NCBI GenBank assembly: GCA_934045075.1
Contig: OW203736.1
Span: 22,793,805 to 22,857,804, forward strand
Source: Yponomeuta sedellus
Lineage: Eukaryota > Arthropoda > Insecta > Lepidoptera > Yponomeutidae
Reading direction: 5' to 3'
Length of the DNA stretch: 64,000 nt
Notes under the pieces: model-generated
The model's database searches: none
The model's input: the letters and a program-made list of their open reading frames with translations, nothing else
What the model was told of the DNA's origin: nothing
In this document: in pieces, positions 9,743 through 21,700 of the stretch
Numbering within the stretch: the first letter of the stretch is position 1
Layout of the letters: each line of letters begins with the position of its first letter
Position numbers and translations under genes: made by a program

Positions 9743-12700
9743 GTAAGTAACAATAGAGTCGTCGCGCGCTAGCCAGCCAGCCCCAATCACTAGTAGATAC
9801 CAGCCGGCAGTTCTCCACCCCTATCACCTCGGATCATTTAAAAAATTGTTAACAATATAAAGTAAGGTTATGTCGTACAGAGTGATCCTACACATCGCTT
9901 TATCAAGAAGATGTTTCAGTCTCAGCATCTAATTAGGTTGTCTTCATAACAAAATAAATAATAGATAAATCCAATTTTAGCATAGATTGTGTGGCACAAG
10001 GGCTAATGGGTCCATGTTTGTGGTATCCTTTGATGGGTTTCATAGCACAGAGTAACCTAGTTTGGGGCCAGGACAAGTGATTGTATCAAATAATATATGG
10101 AAGTTTTACCGTGGATATGGAAGGTTATGTTGTACAGAGTGATCTTAGCACAGATCGCTTTATCAAGAAAATGTTTCATTCTCAGCATCTAATTAGATTG
10201 TCTTCAGGACAAAATTAATAATAGATTTATCCAATTTTTCCATAAATGGTGTGGCGCAAGGGCTAATGGGTATATATCCATGTTTGTGGTATCCTTTGAT
10301 GGGTTTCATAGCACAGAGTATCCTAGTTTGGGGCCAGGACAAGTGATTGTATCAAATAATATATGGAAGTTTTACCATGGATATGGAAGGTTATGTTGTA
10401 CAGAGTGATCTTAGCACAGATCGCTTTATCAAGAAAATGTTTCATTCTCAGCATCTAATTAGATTGTCTTCAGGACAAAATTAATAATAGATTTATCCAA
10501 TTTTTCCATAAATGGTGTGGCGCAAGGGCTAATGGGTATATATCCATGTTTGTGATATCCTTTGATGGGTTTCATAGCACAGAGTATCTTAGTTTGGGGC
10601 CTTGTATTGTATCATATCTTATATGAAAGTTTTTATTATTTAAGATGTCATAAAACTTTCCCACATTGCATCCTTGTATGCAACATAGTACAGTGCTTCA
10701 ATTTTGAGCCTAAGTGCAAAAATCTCAAGTCTAGCTAACTAGTTGTACACATTGCATGAGAATCCTAAATAGTTAAAAGCCAAATTATAACAGGATTGCT
10801 TGTTCCTGTTGGTGACAGGGTACTGGAAATGTTTATAAGCGTTGGTACTGTGTACTGTAATGTGTTAATTGGATTGAAGAATTGAGAAACATTACACTAT
10901 TTTTATTTTTAATGCACTAACCCGTGCTAAGGAACAAATTTAAAAACCTATTTAGAGGCTAAAAATTTCACCCATGCCGGGATTCGAACCCGCAACCTCT
11001 GGCTATCCGTACCAGCGCTCTACCAATTGAGCCAATGGGCGACTCACGGCATCAGTGAAATTTTGAACCTCTTTACAATATTCTCTGTATTACGTATAGG
11101 CAGCGACATCTGACTTAAGCAAATTGCATTACTTACAGCCCCGACTACCTACTTTGCAGTTAGGTTTAACATCGGAACGATATCACTGTACCCACATGAT
11201 TACACTATTTTTATTTTTAATGCACTAACCCGTGCTAAGGAACAAATTTAAAAACCTATTTAGAGGCTAAATAGGTTTTTAAATTTGTCGGGGAACATTT
11301 TGCAATATGAACGACGATATATAATTTTTCACTCTGCATGGCTCTGTATGACAATGCAAATAGTTGGCTGTGAAATAATCATACTACTTAGTTGACTCGA
11401 TGAACTTTCTTTAAATTTTAATTTTTTTTTAACTTCCACAAAATTAAATATAAAAAAATTTAATAAACAATTGATTGTCTCATAAGTAGAACTAGCAGCA
11501 AAATAAGCATATTTCAACATAAAATTCTACAGGTTATTACTTACTTAATAAAAAATTATAATGCCAAATAATTAGAATGGCGGTAGCCTATTGGGCATAG
11601 GCTCTGAAGCCCAGAAACCCAGGTTAGATTCCCAGTGTAGGTATGTACCAAAGAATTTGTTTTCTAAGTTATGTACATTCGTAAAGTTATAGTAGGAATA
11701 CCACTAATGGTGAAAGAAAACATCATGAGGAACCGTGAGGTCAGAGGTGTTCAAATAACTCAGTGCTTGAAATTGTTGGAGCCATTCACGGTGGTAATTA
11801 AGCCCATACTCTCTCTGTGAGAGAAGGCCTGTGCCCTGCAGTGGGACGTTTATAGGCTACATAAAAATATTGCCAGTTCAGCACTGATTTCTGCGTTTTA
11901 ACGAGACTGACAAAGACAAATGTATTTTAGTATCTATAAAGGTATGAAGGGACCAATTAGGGGACCTTCTAGCAAAGGGCAATAACAGTATCCGAAACCG
12001 GCGTGCATGCATGAAATGACTAGTAAGCGTAAGGTCGACTTTAGTATGCAAAAACTCTTAATTTGCGGCCCTCGCTAACAACATTCTCGATCTTTGAAAT
12101 AAGGAGATGGGTACATTACTACACATCATAAAAGTCCCTTCGGGAATCTACGTTTGCGCAGACTAGAAAGAAGTGTAACGAAAGTACCTGAAGCTATAAG
12201 TACATTCAACATCACCGATACGGTTAAGGTTCAGAATTGATTGCCGCAGTAGCGCTACCTATTTCACTCACGCTAATATTGCCAAACTAATAGTCACCTG
12301 CATCGATGACGTTGAATCAACCAATAGCAACAAAGGCGCGCGGCCTGCCTATCTGATTGGTCGATCAACTTGCCGCACATCCAAAATTTGGTCACCTGCG
12401 CAGGTACATCCGCGAGACTTATTTCTTGTGAAGCACTGTAAGGTTATACAGAGATGTTAAATAAATGTGACAGTTGAGTATCGTCCACCCGCAGAAAAGC
12501 CCTTATAGCGCGTCTGAGGTCGGAGTTCCCGCAGCTAACGGAGGAGGAGGCGCGCGCGCTGGTGCCGGCGCGCGGCGCGGCGAGCTGGCTGCGGGTGGCG
12601 GGGGCGGGGGCGGCCGTGCTGCTGGCGGACGGCGCGCCGCTGCTGCTTGAGGTGGAGGGGCGGCTGGTGCCCAGCGTGTGCGCGCTGTGGCGGCTGCCCG

Positions 12701-15700
12701 CGCTGCTGCCGTCTATAGCCGTGCAGGCGGCGCTGCTGCCTAAGGTAAGGGAACTACTGCCGCAGTGGTGCTAGCCACAGAGGAGTGACCCCTTCGGCCG
12801 CAACGGTAACTAGTTATCTAGGAACAAATCGTCGTCTTGTCTCGTAACCTCAGTATTGTTAAGAATTTAATATGAAACCGTGTGTTTATTTATTTACTTA
12901 TTTAGTATTCGTATATCACAACTGACAACTGAGGTGGATACAAAACCAGACAGAACAGTTTTTCTTTGTCATTCATTTTTAGGTAACTGGTAAAGAAATG
13001 CTGTTATTCGAAAGTTATGAAAACGGACAAAAAAGACTTTAGAGACAAGACCATAGTCTTCCTACGTGATTACGAAAGTTAATTACTATGGCGGCTAAAA
13101 GGCGTGTGACTACCAAAACAGGTGGTGAGTTTGATTCCCACTAGGGGTCTCTATATTTTGTACAGATGGCCCCAGTCTATCTTTTTCCCTGTTTGTAACG
13201 TCCTTGCCTTGGTAACTGTGTCACAGGGTATTTTAGCTGGGACCAGAACATGTGTTTGCTGTGTGAACAATATTAATTTAATATTGGCCTTAGGGGTTAT
13301 TGGAGTATGACAAGTGAGGAGGTCCAGTCTGCGATTACATCAGCTAAACTTTATTTATTTTTTCAAGTTCTTATGCAAAATCCCGTAAATTTTTATTTGA
13401 GCACATGTGAAGGGTTCACGTGTGCTCTTAGCTATGTCTAATAGATTAAAAATATAAGTACAAATAATTACCTAATTACGTAGGCTAAAAGCTTTGCTTA
13501 CCTACTGATTTACTGGGAGGGGCTCAACTAAATCTGTACTTATGTAATAATGTAATATATTGTCGCGGTCCTATCGCGACCCATCTAGAAGAGAGCCTTC
13601 CGGAAGCCTATCGAATAGTCGCCGCATGCTGCGCTAACAGTGCAAGCAATAATGACTCGTATGTCTACCATTATAAGGTTACTCTAAAGCTCTAAACTCT
13701 TCGACATTAAATTGTTCTAGAGTAGTTGCCTCGTGCACCGAGAGTAGGTACTAGGTATACGTACGCGAATGTTCGAGAACCCTCGCCGGCGGATATAAAT
13801 AGCGGCCGCCGCGGCGCGCAGTCAGTTCAGTTTGGACTAGCGAAGAGTGAACTTTACTTCGAGCGAACATACCTCCAATATGAGCGATAACCTACGACCT
13901 CAGCGATACTATTGGACTTCGATTGGAATCTACGTGTGGATTTCGTGTAGTGATGACCTGCAAACCAGACTCTGCGTGAATAAATCCTAAGACATTGTCA
14001 TTGGCGTTTTACATCCAAATCTAGAACCCTAGTTCGTAACAGTATCCTTTGCCAAAACATAGACTGAACAAGAAGCAGCACTTCTCTTTAGCATTTTTTA
14101 ATTTTGAAGGTCTCGGTCCCTTAGAGAAGGTTTGTTCTTTTATACCTAGATTACGAGTACATATTAGATTAATATAAAATTTCGCTAATTTGAAAACCAC
14201 GCCAATGCCTAGCATTATGGTTATAGTAATTGGTGATCGGGGGTTCCCCAGCTGCAAGGCGGCACGCCACTGTACCTGCCGGGCGTGGTGGTTCCGGCGC
14301 GCGGCGTGGGCTTCCCGCTGTTCGCGCGCGGCGCGCTGCTCGCGCTGCACACCGAAGACAACGCCGCCGCCGCCGCCGTCGGCCGCGCGCTGCTCAGCTC
14401 AGCCGACATGCTGCTCAGGGTGGGGTGAGTGCTCACATGCTGCTCAGGGTGGGGTGAGTGCACGCTTGCTGCTCAGGGTGGGGTGAATGCACGCTTGCTC
14501 AACAGAGTGCTCACAAACTGCTCAGGGTGGGGTGAGTGCCCGCATGCTGCTCAGAGTGGGGTGAGTGCACACTTGCTGCTCAGAGTGGGGTGAGTGCCCG
14601 CAAGCTGCTCGGTTGCGTGAGTGTGTATGCTGCTCCAATGTGAAGTTAGGAACGTGTTGCTCCAAAGTAGAATAAGGGACATGCTGGTTAAAGTAGTGTA
14701 TGTGCACTGAGACGTTCAAATTAAAAACAGGGTGAATGAGGTTACGCGCTGCGCAGAGTAAGCTGAATAGATGACAAAAATCATCAAAAAAAAGATCTAG
14801 AGACAGTGATTTAAGTTTAGTAAGCCAATCCTGTTAAACCATATCTGCTACGAAAAAAAAGATCATGTAAGCGCGACCACTAAGTTCTAAGTCCATTTTT
14901 ACCCCAAAATGATATACATTTTGAAATTGACACCTAGTTTGACTTGTAACGTTCACTAAGCCGCAGTTTCTGCATCTCTTTGAATAAACCCTTTTCATGT
15001 CATTAGTGTGGCCCTTTAATGTTATTAAGTACGACTGTGTAAATGTGAGGTTTAACCATCCGCGTGTCCGCAGCGGCGTGTGCTTCGAGGCGCTGAACGT
15101 GGCGGGCGACCTGCTGTGCAGGGAGAGCCGCTTCGCGCGCCTGGAGCGCCCGCTGCTGCCCCCCGCCGCCCCCGCCGCCCCCGCGGCCCCGCCCGCCGGC
15201 TGCGCCTCCGCCCCTGTGCACTCCCCGGTACAGCTATAGTACTTCCCGGTTCAGCTACAGGTCTCCTCGGTATAGTTATAGTACTCCCACACCCCGATAC
15301 AGTTATGGTATTTCCCGGTACAGCTATAGTACTCCTCGGTACAGTTATAGTAATCCTCAATGTAGTTATGGTATTTCCCAGTACAGCTATAGTACTCCTC
15401 GGTACAAGTATATCCCGGTACAGCTCTAGTTCTACTATGTGCAGCTAAAGTATGATACTGCTCAATCTTATAACTGTGAAGCCTAAAGCCTGTGAATGAT
15501 GTTTGGATGTCTGTTAATCACGCAATAACGTGTGAAAGGAGTTGCATGAAACTTGGCATATAGGTTGACTAATATCAGAATTGAGGTATAGGATACTTGA
15601 TAGGCCGGTAATATTTTATTGTTACCGTAACCTTTTTTCAAACCAAACTTTAAGATGTATTTATTGTATTGCCCTGGTAACAAGAAACTAATTCGGTTAC

Positions 15701-18700
15701 GGTACAAAATCCGCCGAGACAGCTAATAAGAAAAATTTACAAAGCTATGGACACGTTCTGAAACAAAACTATTAAATTGAATTGAATATACTGGTTGTAC
15801 ATCATGGTTCCCCAACACAAATACAGTATCTAGAAAGATTAATTACGAAAGGAAATTTTACACCATTTATTCAAATTTTGGGTACCGGCGCAGCAAGGGC
15901 GGGAGGAGTGGCCGGCGCTGGACGCGCGGGCGCTGCAGCCGCTGCCCCCCGCGCCCGCGCCCGTGCCCGCCTCCGCCCCCGCCCCCGCCCCCGCGCTGCC
16001 CAGCCTCGAGTCGCTGCAGCTGCAGGAGCGTGGTAAGCGCTCTGTCCACACTACCTACAAACTGGACTCGACTCTTAGGAGAAAATCATATGGTATGCTA
16101 CTATCTACTGTGTAGTCTATTTGTATGCCAAATGCATTCTATCATTTACATCGTTCCCCGTTTATAAAGCTAACCTATTTCTTCTACTAGCATAATTTTG
16201 TAATCTGATGATTCCAAATAAAAATAATCAAATAATACAGTGGAGCTGGGCCTTGGTTCTGCTATTGCAATTTGCAGTACAGTGACAATGTTTTTTCAAC
16301 TTGATTACGTCAGGTAAAGTGTTTTTTTATGGCTATATGGTTTGATTAGTGTGAAGAGTATATATAAAAGAATAAAAGAAAATTGAAATGCAGTACATAA
16401 TGAAATCGGCGCGTTCATGCAGTTGTCATTGTACTTATATGAATTAACAGAACGTATGCCTTGACGGTGCGGTGGTAGCAGAGCTGTAGAACGCCGGCTT
16501 CTCAATCTCGAAGTCGTCGGTCCTAATCCCGATGACTGTGTTTTCTAAGTTATGTACATTTGTGAAGTTACATTAGCAATACCACTCCCTAACCGTGAGG
16601 AAACCTAAATGTTTGAAGTATTCAAAAACCTCAGCGCTTGAAATTGCCAACCCGCGGTGTGCACGCGTGGTGATTAAGCCCATTCTCTCTCTGTGAGGGC
16701 GCGTGTTGACGAGCACGGTTTCTACCCGGCACGGTGCCGGCCCGGTCTCGTCGACACGCGCCCTGAGAGAAGGTCTGTGCCCTACACTGGGACGTACATA
16801 GGCTGCATTGTTACCCCTGATGGAGGTCTTAATACTACAGAGGAGGAGGAGGAGGAGGGTGGGGAGCAGCCGCCTAGTGACATGGACTCGCTGCTGCGCT
16901 ACTGCGTGCTGAGCCTGCTGAAGCACGGGGCGCGCCGCGTGCCGCTGCCGCTGCACACCAACCTGCTCTACAAGTAGCCGCCCTTTTTTTTTGTTACCCA
17001 GAAGAAACCCCAATTACGGGTACCACCGGCTCGGGGGAGCACAGTGGTTATGTCGGACTCCCCGCCCTGAAAAGGCCGGTATACCGACTAAAACTCCTGG
17101 GGTGTTCCTCCGCACCGCAAAGGACGGGGCCACGGGGACGCTTGCGCACTCTTCCGCGACCCCGTCTGCGGGTGCCCTTTCGGGCACTCCTTCGGCGGCG
17201 CTTCTGCCCCGTCGGTGCTCGACGACGGGGCTAGAAAACGCCGCATCTCTTCGTTGGAGCGCATAGGGGCCAAGTGCGTAAGACCTTGGCCCCCACACGC
17301 CCCAACGCGCCGCTCCCTCCATCCCATCGCGACCCGGTCGATGAGATGGGGAAGGCGGCGCACCTCCTCGTTGAGGCGCGTGGGGGCCAACGCATCCATG
17401 TCCCCACACGCGAGGCCCGTCGCGTCGCCCACCTGCGCCTCTCTGAAAGCAGAGAAGGCGGAGAGCGACCGCGCGGGCCCCCTTCGTGCCAGAAGGCACC
17501 CTCGAAACACGCAAGGGCGCCCTCCGGCCCGCCGTGATGGAGGCGGAGGGTTCCAACTATGTATGAGTATCGTGAATCATAAAGAAATTCTTCTTAATGA
17601 TTCGCACTTCTTCGCACCTGTAACACAAGTCATTTAGTTGTACTAAGTATAGGGCTAACGAGATATGTGTAATATGAATATTTATTTATGTATCTATTCA
17701 TTTACAGTTGTTTTACACCCTAAGTTTCATCAGCCGCAGGGACTAGAAAGAGAGAGGGGAAAGGAGGAGGGAAGGAAAAAAAACATCTATTTGCCACAAA
17801 ATTGCCACAAAAGCACACACATAAAAAATACAAGTACTTCAAGAATGACAAAAAAAGCCTATAACACATTCCTACAAATATCACAAACGTAGTAATGTAT
17901 TTTATGCCACACCTGGCACGCTGCGCGTACGGAAAAAGCCGCTTTCTGGCCAAGTGTAGACATAAAAAGATGTACACAACACGGGAGGTAATAAAGAAAG
18001 CTCTCGATCGCATATTTACGTCCCTCGCTTGCAGCTCGCGCCGCAAACTTCTGCGATCTCGGCCTTTCTTTGTATTACCACCCTAGTTGTGTAATGTACT
18101 ATAACTAGTGTTATCGCGTTTATTAGTCAGGTAACCTTTGAACTGTTTCTTCCCGATGACTAGTTCTTGACGTCAAGGGTAGCGTCTTCTTGTAGATATA
18201 TTTGACAATAGCGACACATAGAAAAACTATACAGTTATATTTTTGTTTTGTAACAAATGTTCAATTTATAGTTTCACATTTTACAAAACAAACGAGCTGC
18301 GTTGGAAACTTGTGTACGACGAAAAAGGAAAGTTTTGGTCTGGCAACGGAAAAATAAAAATGTTTAAAAGTAATAGGTACTATATAGTGAAATCATAATT
18401 TAATTAAGTTATAATTAATTAACTTACATTTTCAGGAACTACTTAATGCCGATGTGTCCGCCTGACCGGACGATCGACGTAAAAAAGTCTTCCTACAAGA
18501 AAATGAGCAAATTTTTGGAGGCCATGCAAAAGGTAACAGCAATAGTTTTTATCTGTGTATATTGACATTTCGTTTCGCAACACAATTTCGAAGGAATTGA
18601 GTATATTGGAAATGTATTTTTTAATTCCAAGACCTGAGATAATTATACCGCTGCGACGTGTGCGCCCGCAGGAAGGTCTGCTGGAGGTGCGGGAGGTGGA

Positions 18701-21700
18701 GCGGGGCGTGGACGCCGTGGTGGCGCTGAACCCCGCGCACCCCGCGGCGCGCGCGCACGCCGCGCCCCCGCCCGCCGCGCCCGCGCCCGCGCCCGCCCCG
18801 CTGGGCTACCGGCCGCCGCGCGTGCGCGACCTGCTGGCCGTCACGGCGCCCGTCGCCGCGCTCTTCGAGCCGCTCAAGTCAGTCCGCCCCGCCGCATATT
18901 TTTTACTTGCAAACATTTAACATCGGTCTTTGCATACATGAAATGAGATGATTTAAACAACGCACTGGACGTTGCATTAAATCATCTCGACTCACACTAC
19001 ATCGGTGAAGAGATCATTAGAACGCTACAGGGCCTGGGACACTGTCGTTAATGGTGTAGGCTCGCCTAACATATATACCACGAACTTGGGTCTCGCTTCC
19101 GTGTCCATCGCCGTACCCACTAGGCTACCACCGCTTTTAAAAAATATATATTACTCGCTCGCTATGTAATAAAATTACGGACAGTCTAAATTGTGAATGA
19201 AATACTTTGTGGACGCCCACGTCCGGCGGCGGACGGGAGCGGGCTACTGGACCTGTTCTAAGTTATGAATTACATACAACTTGCAGAAAGGGCGCCACGC
19301 TGACGCCGAGCGAGGCGCGCGCGGCCGTCACGCAGTACGTGCAGCGGCGGCGGCTGGCCGCGCCCGAGCACGCGGCGCGCGTCGCGCTGGACGCGCCGCT
19401 CGCGAGGGCCTTGCAGAAGCCGGAGGCGGTGAGTACGGCGGCCGCTGACGTCACCGTGGCAGGCCACACGGTGACGTCGCCGGAGCACGTATCGGAGATC
19501 CCAGGCGGTGAGCACTGCGACGTCACGCTTAGGTAACCGCGGCTGGCTTCCGGTCGACGTCGCCGGATCGTAGATTCACAATTAATGAATGCTTGAATGT
19601 AGCCCAGTCGCGTTCCAGGAGCGAGTGCGGTGGGAGGAGGTGATGGAGGGCGTGGCGGCGCGCATGACGCGCTGCACGGAGCTGCGCTTCCCGGACGGAG
19701 GCACGCGCCTCTGCCGCGCGCGGCTCGAGCCCGTCGCCATGCAGACCGTCACGCGCTCCGGGAACAAGAAGGTACGGACTGCGGTCGCTACACCCGGCAC
19801 GCGCGCCGGGAACTCCTACGGTATCAGAATCTTGATACTCTAAACTTAAGAAAAACCTGTTTTCCACCACGTGGGTACTTTGGATACAAAATGGTTAATA
19901 TCAAAGGACAGCGAAATCTGCTACCTGGACTCCTTCTACAGCCGTATCGTTTCCGTTTGCAGGTGACGCTCGTATCGAACCTAGAGGCGTACGGATTTAA
20001 CCTGTCGGAGCTGGCGCGCGTGTGCCAGGCCGGCGCCGCCGCCTCCTGCGGCGTGACCCGCGCGCCGGGCGCTCGCGCAGACCAGCTCATGCTGCAGGGA
20101 GACCAGGTAGGACGCGCGGCCACCAGCTCATGCTGCAGGGAGACCAGGTAGGACGCGCGACCACCAGCTCATGCTGCAGGGAGACCAGGTAGGACGCGCG
20201 GCCACCAGCTCATGCTGCAGGGAGACCAGGTAGGACGCGCGACCACCAGCTCATGCTGCAGGGAGACCAGGTAGGACGCGCGACCACCAGCTCATGCTGC
20301 AGGGGGACCAGGTAGGACGCGCGACCACCAGCTCATGCTGCAGGGGGACCAGGTAGGACGCGCGGCCACCAGCTCATGCTGCAGGGGGACCAGGTAGGAC
20401 GCGCGACCACCAGCTCATGCTGCAGGGGGACCAGGTAGGACGCGCGGCCACCAGCTCATGCTGCAGGGGGACCAGGTAGGACGCGCGACCACCAGCTCAT
20501 GCTGCAGGGGGACCAGGTAGGACGCGCGACCACCAGCTCATGCTGCAGGGGGACCAGGTAGGACGCGCGGCCACCAGCTCATGCTGCAGGGAGACCACGT
20601 AGGACGCGCGGCGCGCGCCAGTCCAGAGTCACAGCCCTGGCTGCACTTGACTCGGTAACCTAACTCGGTAGCCTTTAAAGGCCTGCGCGGACGAGGGAAA
20701 TAATAAAATAAAAAAATAATAATAATAATAACACACACGAAGATCTACAACTACCCAATACAAAAAGTCCCTTAAGTTACCGAGGACATCGAGTTGACGA
20801 CCTCTGTGGCGTAGCGGTAGCGCGTCTGCCTGCCGTGCAAGAGGTCCCGGGCTCGAATCCCGACTGGAAACAAAAAAAAAACCCATGTCTTTGATGTTTA
20901 CAGTGTGTAATGTCGTTGTTTCTGGTTGCCACGACACAGGGTATCCTAGTGTGGGGCCAGAAGCAATGCATGTGTCGGTATGTAAATATAAAAATGTAAT
21001 GTATGTAACATCAAGAGACCGGACTGGACAAAAGTTCGGTGTTTTCTTTTAAAACGCCTTTTTTTTCAACTTAACAACACGCCCAACTGTTTCAATCAAA
21101 AATTTTGGCATCTTTACCAAACCTATAACGAAAGCCTTACTTATAAAAACACGTTTCCACTAAGACGCCCTTAAATGTGTTTTATTTAATCTGTGCTTAC
21201 GCCTGTTCCTTGTAAAATGTCCACCAGACTTAGTGAGTGTATTAAGGAATTGTGTATTTATAAAGCCAGAACAATTGTTTATTTGTTGATTGCAGCAGCA
21301 GCCTTAGGGCGGCGTTATATGCCTGGAAATGCATAGATTACCTATCTAGTAGTGTTACTGGAGTCAAAGTAATACCTCATATACCTAGAGAAGGTAAAAA
21401 ATCTCAAGTAACTAATAATTCGTTATCAACCCTTGTATGTCCCCACTGCTGGGGCACGGGTCTCTTCCTGCATCGCAGGAAGGTTAGGCCATACTCCACC
21501 ACGGGGGCCAAGTCCGGGTTGGTGGAGGATTGTAAGACAGTGGCGGGCCTTACAGTCAGAAGTTATCAAGCCGCCCATAAGGCCTCTGACATGGCTTAAC
21601 GACTGCCATTATATGACAGGAGGCACCAACGGCTTAGCGTGCCTTGCAAAGCACGGAAGCGCTCGGAAAAATGCCACTAGCAGTAGTCACGGGACGCTCA

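Noticed and set aside
10970..11045. tRNA gene on the minus strand
   Set aside because: A and B boxes are present, but the anticodon arm and acceptor stem are degenerate and the same body and tail recur elsewhere, so it is a SINE head.
13561..14013. Heat-shock or cellular promoter because of TATAAATAG plus initiator
   Set aside because: TG...CA ends and a downstream AATAAA make a solo LTR more likely; no cellular first exon follows.
16974..16976. Premature TAG truncating eIF2D after exon 6
   Set aside because: It is part of the donor AA|GTAGCC; exon 7 joins in phase and restores the conserved winged-helix segment.
17014..17556. Protein-coding gene on the minus strand in the GC-rich island
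   Set aside because: Open frames exist on both strands, as expected from GC content, and no domain or splice structure supports one.
20798..20868. tRNA-Gly(GCC) gene
   Set aside because: The T-arm and anticodon region look good, but the acceptor ends do not pair and a SINE tail follows.
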